In this document: piece by piece, positions 9,214-16,999 of the stretch
How the letters are laid out: each line of letters begins with the position of its first letter
How positions within the stretch are numbered: the first letter of the stretch is position 1
Assembly (NCBI RefSeq): GCF_036492635.1
Contig: NZ_AP025305.1
Location: 3,986,000 to 4,049,999 of the forward strand
Reading direction: 5' to 3'
DNA: 64,000 nt
Source of the DNA: Aureibacter tunicatorum
GTDB lineage: Bacteria; Bacteroidota; Bacteroidia; Cytophagales; Cyclobacteriaceae
Made by a program: the position numbers and the translations under genes
Notes under the pieces: model-generated
Database searches by the model: none
What the model was told of the DNA's origin: nothing
Seen by the model: the letters and a program-made list of their open reading frames with translations, nothing else

Positions 9214-9312
9214 ATGTCTTCGTTTATTACAATATTTATAACGAAGCGAATTTCGCATAATTTTACGACACAATCATTATGTGAGCGTTTTTCCATAGTT
9301 AACAAATGCTTT

Positions 9313-10419
9313 TTAAACTACATCGGTGTTCAAACTGTCGACAGTGCATACTTCCGAGCTTTTGGATTTGCCTTTTAGATGATATACACCTACATTTCTA
9401 AGCGACACTCCATCCAATTCTTCACCAAATTCGCATGTGAATAAGATACATTCTCCCGCTTCTTTGCAAACATGCTGAAGCCTAGAAGCAGTATTAAGGA
9501 CATCTCCATGAAAAGCCAACTCTTTCTTCACTATACCCACCTCTACGCCAGTTACCAAGCCGCTGTTTAATCCCGCTTTGAAACTAGGAACAACTCCATA
9601 GTTCTGCATATAATAATCTTTCTTGCTCTCGAACTTTTTCTGAATATCGTAAAACAATCTAACGCATCTGTTATTTTTCAGTCCCTTCTTTTTCTCCCAA
9701 GTCAATACGATTTCATCGCCGACATATTGATACACTTCGGCTCTATGGTATACTATCTCGTCGGTCATATCGGCAAAGCAACGTTGGATTAATTTGCTGT
9801 ATTTGATATGCCCCAACTCCTCAGCCAATTTAGTGGAATTGCTCAAATCCAAAAACATAAAGATACGCTCTTCTTCCCTTGGATGTATGTATTTGCCCAT
9901 GATAACATTTTTGAAAAAAATAGGTCCTAATAGCTCTCCAAGCTGTTGAAGTGTTCCCATAAACAATGAGCACATCATTATAAAAGCAAAATAAACGACG
10001 AACAGCTCGCTGTAAAAGAAATTGCTTGCATCTATATAGTTGTACAAACTCTCGTGATAGTTTTTCAAGACCATCACACTTCCTTTATTTATCAAAATCA
10101 ACAAAAGACTGGTAATAGCCATTCTCAAAAGCAATCTAAGCGTATATGGCATTTTATTGTACCAAAACTTCTTGCTTACAATTACAGACACCAGCCATCC
10201 AAATACTCCTAGAATTGACCCACCATAAAATGAAAGAGTTAACAGAGCTTCGCCCATAAACTCATAATCAAATCTTGGCAAACCAAGCCACTTATGCGTA
10301 TCGATAAATACAACATATATCAAATAGAAAAAAAAGAAATTAAGTATATTCCAAAGTATCAGCGACCAAAACAAGGTTCCCCAATGTCTCAGCACCTGGT
10401 AATTAGATACCCTTTCCAT
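9313..10419 (-). CDS. Membrane-anchored class III adenylate/guanylate cyclase
   Basis: 368 residues. The N-terminal half holds four or more predicted membrane helices (about 14-39, 56-82, 94-118 and 136-157) and the C-terminal half (about 183-360) is a class III nucleotidyl cyclase catalytic domain facing the cytosol. The two metal-binding aspartates are Asp191 (FLDLSNST) and Asp235 (YVGDEIV); the transition-state Asn309 and Arg313 are in LNTASR; Lys281 and Asp306 fall where adenylyl cyclases keep their adenine-recognising Lys-Asp pair. The catalytic set is complete, so it is predicted active, most simply making cAMP. It sits 76 bases downstream of a gene with a Pycsar-effector-like domain, on the same strand. 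Whether it makes cAMP or a pyrimidine cyclic nucleotide needs assay. Confidence 0.9.
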   Translation of the reverse strand: MERVSNYQVLRHWGTLFWSLILWNILNFFFFYLIYVVFIDTHKWLGLPRFDYEFMGEALLTLSFYGGSILGVFGWLVSVIVSKKFWYNKMPYTLRLLLRMAITSLLLILINKGSVMVLKNYHESLYNYIDASNFFYSELFVVYFAFIMMCSLFMGTLQQLGELLGPIFFKNVIMGKYIHPREEERIFMFLDLSNSTKLAEELGHIKYSKLIQRCFADMTDEIVYHRAEVYQYVGDEIVLTWEKKKGLKNNRCVRLFYDIQKKFESKKDYYMQNYGVVPSFKAGLNSGLVTGVEVGIVKKELAFHGDVLNTASRLQHVCKEAGECILFTCEFGEELDGVSLRNVGVYHLKGKSKSSEVCTVDSLNTDVV

Positions 10420-10495
10420 AAATTATTATGCTAAATTAAACCTCCCAATAATTACACAACCGAAGAAAAATACGTCTCAACTTTGTATTTCGTTG

Positions 10496-11662
10496 CTATT
10501 TGAGGAGAAAAAAGAATATTATAAATGAAACTACTGTTAAGGTAAGACCGAACATGAAAAAATTAAACGCAACATGCAATCGCTTGTATTTCAAATTAAG
10601 CACTTTTCCCAAATAATAAAGATCCCTGCTCAAGCTATCATAGATTTGCTTTGGCGTTTGGGTATTATACTCCAGAGCATGCTGATATTCATCCAAACTC
10701 ATCCCGTGAAAATTGCCAAAAAACAACAAATTCACACGATCTTGCTCTATATCTTCTTTGGTAAATTTGCCCTTGGTCACATTCGGTCTGGTCGCAATCA
10801 CAGTCAAGATCACAGTTATCAAACCCGTAAGCGCGAAAATCACGGACGGCACTAGAATTTCCGGCCATTCTTCCACTTTTCTAAACAAAACACCAACTGC
10901 GAATGAAACTATAATCGAATTGATAGATAGCAATATGTTCGCTTTTCGATCCGCGATGACACTGAATGTTGTATGATTTCTCATAACAATCCTGTACATG
11001 GTTTCAACGTCTCTACGAGGCTTGTCATCATTGCTGTTTTCCGCAGATTTTTTTTTTGACTTTCCCGACTTTTTCAGCTGGTCAAAATTTTCAATCATAT
11101 ATTTGACATACTCGTCTTTTTGCGGTTGAAAGTTCTTTTTAGCATAGTCCGTAAAATACTTGTGCGTCATCAAAAATTGAATATTGAGCATTGTCCACTC
11201 TTTTTTATTCACTTTCTTGAAATGCGTGCAACACTCTTTTCTAAGATTTTCGGCTCTTTGAAAGTAGCCCTCCTTCCCCAGATGCGACAAATCAGCATCG
11301 CACATTACCATTTCCATATGATTTTGAGGATCTTGAGGCATTTTGGTTACCATAATCAAAGCCTTGATTCGATCAATTTCATCTTGGCTCAATTTGGTCT
11401 TCAAGAAATTTTCAGCAATTTCGGCACCCTTACTCTCATGCTCTTTAGGAAAGTCCACATAGGCTATGTCATGAAACCAAGCAGCAATCGTCACAAGGTC
11501 AATTTCATATTCAGACAAACCCTCAGCTTTTCCTATTTCCTCCACAGCATTAACCACAAGTTGCGTATGGTCAATGTTGTGATAGGAATAACTGCTGTCC
11601 TTTTGTATATATTCTTTATAAAAAGCTTCCGCTTCTTGCACTACCTTTTTCAAATCATCCAT
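10496..11662 (-). CDS. HD-domain protein with C-terminal Pycsar-type (PycTM) membrane domain
   Basis: 388 residues in two parts. Residues 1-~195 are an HD-superfamily phosphohydrolase domain: His32 (in HNIDHT), His64-Asp65 (WFHD) and Asp122 supply the metal site. After a charged linker (198-218), residues 219-388 match the pattern of the membrane domain of Pycsar effectors: a conserved NHTTFSVIADRKANILL stretch at 229-245, membrane helices about 244-262, 268-290 and 363-386, and between them an FFGNF motif. In Pycsar defence the effector binds a cyclic pyrimidine nucleotide and damages the inner membrane. HD-PycTM fusions are widespread in Bacteroidota and may have a housekeeping role. The next gene downstream is a nucleotide cyclase, which makes a signalling pair plausible. 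Confidence 0.88.
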   Translation of the reverse strand: MDDLKKVVQEAEAFYKEYIQKDSSYSYHNIDHTQLVVNAVEEIGKAEGLSEYEIDLVTIAAWFHDIAYVDFPKEHESKGAEIAENFLKTKLSQDEIDRIKALIMVTKMPQDPQNHMEMVMCDADLSHLGKEGYFQRAENLRKECCTHFKKVNKKEWTMLNIQFLMTHKYFTDYAKKNFQPQKDEYVKYMIENFDQLKKSGKSKKKSAENSNDDKPRRDVETMYRIVMRNHTTFSVIADRKANILLSINSIIVSFAVGVLFRKVEEWPEILVPSVIFALTGLITVILTVIATRPNVTKGKFTKEDIEQDRVNLLFFGNFHGMSLDEYQHALEYNTQTPKQIYDSLSRDLYYLGKVLNLKYKRLHVAFNFFMFGLTLTVVSFIIFFFLLK

Positions 11663-11756
11663 GCCTAGTCATTATAACTTTGGAAAACCTTGCCTCATAT
11701 AATAAAGGGGCTTTTATTAATAAACGGTATATTTTTGAAATATAGGCCTTTATCTA

Positions 11757-14700
11757 TTAAAAAGACAAACCAACATCAAAATAAAATATAGCTCCTTCTA
11801 CTGATCCGCCTATTCCAAATGAAAAAGCCAGCAAATCCAAAGGCGCTACATACATCCCACCGCCGTAACTATGATGCCACCTCTTGGATACTTCTCCATC
11901 TTCCCAAACTCTACCAACATCATTAAACAACGTGCCTCCAACTCTAATCGGAATCACTCCCGTATTCAAAACGAATAAATCAAAACGAGCCTCTATATTA
12001 TTCATAGCGCTTGTTCGCCCATAGAAGCGATCTTTTCTATATCCTCTCAAACTTTCCACTCCTCCCAGCATATTGGAAAGCAAAAAATTATAATCTCCTA
12101 CATTTGTCGCGCCATAAAATCTTGTCGCAAATGTTACTTCCGCTGGCAACTTAACCGTCCAATAGAAATCCAGCTCTCCCTGTACTTTCCAAAATAGCTT
12201 TTCATTATGCTGAAAGGGTTGAAACAAAGATGAATGAGCTCTGAAATATGTTCCTCTCTTGGTAAAGGAAGGTTTATCCCTTCGATCAAACTCATACTTC
12301 ATTGCCAATCCCAAATATCTATGGGGATCATAAACCTCGGACTCTGTCAAACCATTCTCTGGAATATCACCGATATATCTATTCCTATTTCTGTTGTTTC
12401 TTCTAATACTAGTATTCAAATACGTCAGTCCAATGCCAAATTCTTGGTTCCCCACGAACTTTCTTTGCAAATACGACCATATTTGATTTCTCTCATAAAT
12501 CAAACGATAATAGTTCTTCGGCGTGTTTTTATCATTCACAGAGTTATTTCCCAAACCATAAAAGTTGGAATTATAAGATGGAATATTCAATCTTACAACT
12601 GTATGCAAATCCCAAGCTCCGGCGATGTCGGTTAGCGTTCCTTTGTACCTCAATCTAAATCCTCCCGTTTGAAAAGATGTCGCAACCGACAGTTGATGTT
12701 TTTGGGCGTAAGGATATTTTCTAAACCCAAAAGTTGTCAACTGAGCTCCAACACCCAATATGACTCCATCATCAGGATTAAATGAGACATAGCCTAGAGG
12801 AAAAACAGTATTGTACTTAAATAGGTAACGATCATAAAGCGTGACTCCTGGATCATTCGAAAGCTTTAGTTTCGTTGATGGACCTTTGCTCGCTGATACG
12901 TTTTCACTCTTCAAATCATAAAATAAAACATTCTTTTTCTTCTTCTTGCCAGCTTCCGTTTCGTCCACATATTCATCATTCTCTCCGCCACCAATTATTC
13001 TCAATTTAACTTTATTATAAGAATCTCCTTTGACTATAAACTGATTCGCTCCTCCCAATCCGTAAATTCTTACTTCTTTGGTATCTTCAGGGTCAAATGT
13101 TCTATTGTACAGTTTGCGCTTTACATTGCCTTTTTTGCTAACCTTGCGCATAGTTACCTTGACAGTGCCGTCCTTTTTTCGATCGATCAAAAACCTCTCA
13201 TTCTTATTCGTGCCCACAATATCCACTTTCTCCGCCAAGACCTTGTAATAGTTTTTAGCATATACATCCAACTTATCTCTTCTGGATTTCAGCTTCCTGA
13301 TGATCTCTTTTCCACTTATTTGATAAATTTTCTGAGGCATAAGAGCTACAGCCTCTTCGATAATACTATCTGTCAAGTGTTTTTGTATATACCTAGCGCC
13401 TTCCAACCAATCCTCTTCCGTGGCTTCATTAAGAAATGTTCTGTCAAAATATCTTGCATTGAAGTTAAACCCTTCCTCCCAAGCGATATCGTCATTGAAT
13501 CCTTCAAACTTCGGCAATATCCACTTATGGGAAGCTATATTCATAATAATTCCCTCACTGACAAAAAACACTTGGTCTCTATCTCTTGGGACAGGCCTGA
13601 AAGTATAGCCGCCTTTATCATTTTTTTCTCGCGTCCATCGCCATTGATCATCGTGTCTATCCCAATCGCCAATAACCATATCAAACAATCTGCTTCGCAA
13701 GGCAAACTTGTAATCCACCTCTGAATCATTTTCATTCTTCAGTTCTTCCAGCACTTTTGCGGTGCTTTTAATCTTGTTTGCATAGCCAAAGCTTTCTATT
13801 TCTCCCGTATTGTCCGATGGCCTTTCCTCAAAAAGGCACAATGTATTGGCAAAGTCCTTTCTATAAATTCCCAATCTTGGATCATCCGGTAAAAATACGA
13901 CTTTAGGATTTGTATGATATATATGAATAGCGTCCGCCATGATTGGGACTGCCAAAGCTGAATAAGGATGTGTTGCTGAAATTTGATCTTGGATAACATC
14001 CTTGGCAAAAGTCTTTCTTAGTGCTTCAGGCAATGCCTGAACAGGATCTTTATCAATTGACCTTAACACAAACTGATTCCCCAAGCTATCTTCTAGACGT
14101 AGAGACTTTGTCGCTTGTCCTCCACCTCTTTGCACAATCTTCAAACCTCCTCTTTCAGAGCCAATGTCAAAAACAGGCACTTTCACGGGCGTAGCCCATT
14201 CTTCTCTGTAATTTTTCCCAAAAAACTTTTCCTTGCCTTTTCCCGCTTTATACTTATCGCTCGCAATGGTTATCACGACGCTATCTTTCAAGCTTTGATA
14301 ATACTCCTGCTTATTGCTCGGATGATAAGGTTCTTTCATTAGCAATTTGGAATACAACAAGTGCTTGCTCTCTTCTCCAGCATAATAATCCGCCCATACT
14401 TCGCCATTCTTATAAAAAGATAGCTTTACCAAGCCCTTTTCTTCCGAGACAAAATCCGCATACTTTCCTTTTTTCACATGCGTGGATTTGGACCCGGACC
14501 CGCTAACGATATAATGCACATTTCCCTTCTGAATAGATTGCAATGCATGCTCATGGCCAGCCGCATAAATAATATTCTCATGCTGTTGAAAAATTCCATC
14601 AAGCGTGTGCAACATCTTCTTATATCGCTCATTGCTCAAATCCTGCACGCTGGCTCCTAGCTGTCTGCCAATGGGATAAATAGAACCAATTACGGGCAAG

Positions 14701-15443
14701 GGCAAATACAAGTACTTATTCACCATCGTCAACGGAAATACGTGATCTTTAAAGGTAAAAACCCCACCATGCTCGCCGTACGAAATTACAGGGTGGTGGC
14801 CAGCCACAATGATCTTTTTATCCATATTTCTCAAAATGGCGTCATTCAAGGCCAAATACACTTCCTCGTCAGTTTTGTATTCGCAGCCCAATTGATCGCC
14901 TTCGCCAAACCAATTGTACAAAAACCATTGCGTGTCAAGCAATACCATCACAATTTCATCTGTCAATCGCACCTCGACAGGTCCCGGGCATGCATTCTCT
15001 GGATAAAAAACTGTATCGCCAAGCCATGTATTCAAAAAATCAGCTTGCCTTAATACGCTTGCTTTTCCACTTTTTCTGCCTTTTGCCCAATCATGATTCC
15101 CTGGTATGACGAACGATTTGCCTTCATAGTTCATCAAGCCTCCGAACTCTTGCTTCAATAATTCCTCTTCCTCCTTTCGAGAAGAAGACAAAGAGTCAGA
15201 CAAGCCTGTTGGATACAGGTTATCCCCAAGATAAACTATCGCTGAAGATTCAGTTTGCCGGCTTAATATTGAATCCAAAAAATGAATGTTTTTTTCCGCT
15301 TTTTGCGGAGCCCCTGCATCACCGATCAATAAAACAGTAAAGGTTAATTCTTCTTCCGAGGGCTTAGTATTCAAAACCTTTGATTGTTGTCCATTAACTA
15401 CAAAGCCAATCAAAAGCATTATCATTGTAAAAAATATTCTCAT
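11757..15443 (-). CDS. Metallophosphoesterase fused to an outer-membrane beta-barrel
   Basis: 1228 residues. A signal peptide (1-18) is followed by a calcineurin-like phosphoesterase domain (about 35-340): GDAG with Asp42, GDN at 73-75, GNHDW at 115-119, then GHHP and GHEH motifs. The middle part (about 400-760) is of unknown fold. The last ~350 residues alternate polar and hydrophobic residues in beta-strand patterns with a GYRKDRF segment and end in a terminal Phe (DVGLSF), as in BamA/D15-type outer-membrane barrels. The enzyme is therefore probably tethered at the outer membrane. It starts 3 bases after the stop of the lipoprotein gene, so the two form an operon. Substrate unknown; phosphate monoesters or phytate-like compounds are possibilities only. 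Confidence 0.9.
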   Translation of the reverse strand: MRIFFTMIMLLIGFVVNGQQSKVLNTKPSEEELTFTVLLIGDAGAPQKAEKNIHFLDSILSRQTESSAIVYLGDNLYPTGLSDSLSSSRKEEEELLKQEFGGLMNYEGKSFVIPGNHDWAKGRKSGKASVLRQADFLNTWLGDTVFYPENACPGPVEVRLTDEIVMVLLDTQWFLYNWFGEGDQLGCEYKTDEEVYLALNDAILRNMDKKIIVAGHHPVISYGEHGGVFTFKDHVFPLTMVNKYLYLPLPVIGSIYPIGRQLGASVQDLSNERYKKMLHTLDGIFQQHENIIYAAGHEHALQSIQKGNVHYIVSGSGSKSTHVKKGKYADFVSEEKGLVKLSFYKNGEVWADYYAGEESKHLLYSKLLMKEPYHPSNKQEYYQSLKDSVVITIASDKYKAGKGKEKFFGKNYREEWATPVKVPVFDIGSERGGLKIVQRGGGQATKSLRLEDSLGNQFVLRSIDKDPVQALPEALRKTFAKDVIQDQISATHPYSALAVPIMADAIHIYHTNPKVVFLPDDPRLGIYRKDFANTLCLFEERPSDNTGEIESFGYANKIKSTAKVLEELKNENDSEVDYKFALRSRLFDMVIGDWDRHDDQWRWTREKNDKGGYTFRPVPRDRDQVFFVSEGIIMNIASHKWILPKFEGFNDDIAWEEGFNFNARYFDRTFLNEATEEDWLEGARYIQKHLTDSIIEEAVALMPQKIYQISGKEIIRKLKSRRDKLDVYAKNYYKVLAEKVDIVGTNKNERFLIDRKKDGTVKVTMRKVSKKGNVKRKLYNRTFDPEDTKEVRIYGLGGANQFIVKGDSYNKVKLRIIGGGENDEYVDETEAGKKKKKNVLFYDLKSENVSASKGPSTKLKLSNDPGVTLYDRYLFKYNTVFPLGYVSFNPDDGVILGVGAQLTTFGFRKYPYAQKHQLSVATSFQTGGFRLRYKGTLTDIAGAWDLHTVVRLNIPSYNSNFYGLGNNSVNDKNTPKNYYRLIYERNQIWSYLQRKFVGNQEFGIGLTYLNTSIRRNNRNRNRYIGDIPENGLTESEVYDPHRYLGLAMKYEFDRRDKPSFTKRGTYFRAHSSLFQPFQHNEKLFWKVQGELDFYWTVKLPAEVTFATRFYGATNVGDYNFLLSNMLGGVESLRGYRKDRFYGRTSAMNNIEARFDLFVLNTGVIPIRVGGTLFNDVGRVWEDGEVSKRWHHSYGGGMYVAPLDLLAFSFGIGGSVEGAIFYFDVGLSF

Positions 15444-15446
15444 AGC

Positions 15447-16277
15447 TTAATCTTTATCAAACTGAAATAACATGGCTGGTTGCTTCACTCCTTCACTGGA
15501 AATAAACAATTGGCCTGATGGTGAAAAACATATGCCTTCCGCTTGCTCAAATTGCTTGGCTTTCAGCTTTTTGATTTTTTTTAAATTACCCTTATGGCTG
15601 AATATAAACATTTCCTTGCTCCGATGAGAAAGCACGTATAATTGGTTCGTAATAGGATTAATCGACAAGCCCGAAAAACCAATCTTGCTAAACTTGTTGC
15701 CGTATTCTTTTTCTTTCACACAAGTCCATTCTTTGTCTTCAAGCTTTTTAGAGGCTAAATCATAAACATAAATACACTTCTTCTTCTTGGCTTTCTTATC
15801 TTCAATATCCTTAACAGCCAACAACAACTTTTCACTTTCAAATAAGCATATCCCCTCCACGTCAACATTTGACTTAAATCCAATATCATATTCTTTTGTC
15901 AGTTCGGAATTCTCTGAAACCACAAAAAGCTTCCCATCGCTACGCACTACATAAAAACTTTTCCCATCATAGGCAATTCCTTCATAATCACCATCTCCAG
16001 CAAAATGAATTCGCTTTACAATGTTCCCCTTCTCAAGATCATATAAAAAGATAATTCCTTCCTCATCCTGAACACAGGCAAGGATTTCTTTTGAATAATA
16101 ATCCAAACCGGAAATTTCTTTCAACTCGGTTGGCAATCTCCATGACTTGACTGGTTTTAACAGCTTATCATGCTTAACATCGCTTGATACTACCATCTCT
16201 TTCTTGCTCTTATTGGAAGTATTCTGGCAAGAAATCAACAATACCCAAACTATCATAATGTAAAAGATTCTTATCAT
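15447..16277 (-). CDS. SdiA-regulated-type beta-propeller lipoprotein
   Basis: About 276 residues from the Met at 16277 (another Met lies three codons upstream at 16286). The N-terminus has a hydrophobic stretch ending in the lipobox LLISC, so it should be a lipoprotein. The remainder contains repeated blade-like stretches (ISGLDYYS, YEGIAYDG, VEGICLFE, FSGLSINP, AEGICFSP), the pattern of the SdiA-regulated/esterase-like propeller family. Such proteins commonly stand next to the phosphoesterase-barrel gene in Bacteroidota, as here (3-base gap), so a shared role at the cell surface is likely. No catalytic residues can be pointed out. Confidence 0.82.
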   Translation of the reverse strand: MIRIFYIMIVWVLLISCQNTSNKSKKEMVVSSDVKHDKLLKPVKSWRLPTELKEISGLDYYSKEILACVQDEEGIIFLYDLEKGNIVKRIHFAGDGDYEGIAYDGKSFYVVRSDGKLFVVSENSELTKEYDIGFKSNVDVEGICLFESEKLLLAVKDIEDKKAKKKKCIYVYDLASKKLEDKEWTCVKEKEYGNKFSKIGFSGLSINPITNQLYVLSHRSKEMFIFSHKGNLKKIKKLKAKQFEQAEGICFSPSGQLFISSEGVKQPAMLFQFDKD

Positions 16278-16380
16278 ATGAATCAAAGCTAAATAACCGA
16301 CACACTAACAATTGAGGCAAATTTATATTATAACTCAAGCAATAACAATTATATCCAAAAGCAAAATTCTATCAATAAAA

Positions 16381-16410
16381 AAGCCAATACCTTAAATAAA
16401 GCATTGGCTT
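16381..16410 (-). terminator. Possible terminator after the small Lys/His-rich periplasmic gene
   Basis: AAGCCAAT (16381-16388) and ATTGGCTT (16403-16410) form an 8-bp stem with a 14-base loop; on the minus strand it is followed by TTTTATT. It lies 22 bases past the stop at 16433. Confidence 0.55.
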
Positions 16411-16432
16411 ACAATGTCAAATTTCGAATATA

Positions 16433-16831
16433 TTATTCGTAATCGTGTTCCTTGTGCTTTTTATGTTTTCCTTTTTCCTTATGCTTCTTCTTGCGTTCCT
16501 CTTTATGCTTAACCCATTTATCATACTGCTCTGTGGTCAAAATCGCTTTCAACTCAGTATCAATTTCATTTTTAATGCTTTTTACCTTTTCTTTATCTCC
16601 GTCCTTTTTCGCCGCATGGATTTCTTCAAACTTATTTTCCAAAATACCCATAACTCTTGACTGTTGGTCAGAGTTAAGGTCAAGCTCCTTAGTCATTTTC
16701 TTTGTTACCTTTTCAGCCTTCTCTTTTGGAGTGTGCTTAGACTTTTTATGCTCGTGTTGAGCTTCAGCTAAGTTCAATGACACGGCAAACAAAGCCAAGG
16801 CCATTACCATTTTAATTAGTGTCGTTTTCAT
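16433..16831 (-). CDS. Small secreted Spy-like protein with Lys/His-rich tail
   Basis: 132 residues. A cleavable signal peptide (1-25, ending in AEA) precedes a helical region with an LDLNSDQQSRV segment and an ILTTEQYDKW segment. These resemble the LTxxQ motifs of Spy/CpxP-type periplasmic proteins. The last ~28 residues are almost only Lys, His, Glu and Arg, and the segment after the signal peptide is also His/Lys rich (HEHKKSKH), which could bind metal or nucleic acid nonspecifically. Monocistronic, with a possible terminator after it. A chaperone or metal-response role is only suggested by the family resemblance. Confidence 0.8.
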   Translation of the reverse strand: MKTTLIKMVMALALFAVSLNLAEAQHEHKKSKHTPKEKAEKVTKKMTKELDLNSDQQSRVMGILENKFEEIHAAKKDGDKEKVKSIKNEIDTELKAILTTEQYDKWVKHKEERKKKHKEKGKHKKHKEHDYE

Positions 16832-16999
16832 AATTTTTGATTTGATTCAATATATATCAAAGCAATACAGGTACCCAAAAGTTATAAATGGTTTGAAGAA
16901 TTCTGTAATTTTTTAATTTTTCTTATCTCTTTGAAAAACTGAAAAAATCATTTCCTATATTGCTCGCTTTGCCGATTATCCTAATATCTTGTAATTCCC

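Noticed and set aside
9313-11662. Calling the cyclase and HD-PycTM pair a confirmed Pycsar defence system
   Set aside because: The catalytic pocket looks adenylyl-type, the cyclase is membrane-bound, HD-PycTM genes are widespread in the phylum, and no phage or mobile genes flank it; reported as a candidate only.
13320-13724. 134-codon plus-strand open frame inside the phosphoesterase-barrel gene
   Set aside because: No motif, and lies fully opposite a well-supported 1228-residue protein.
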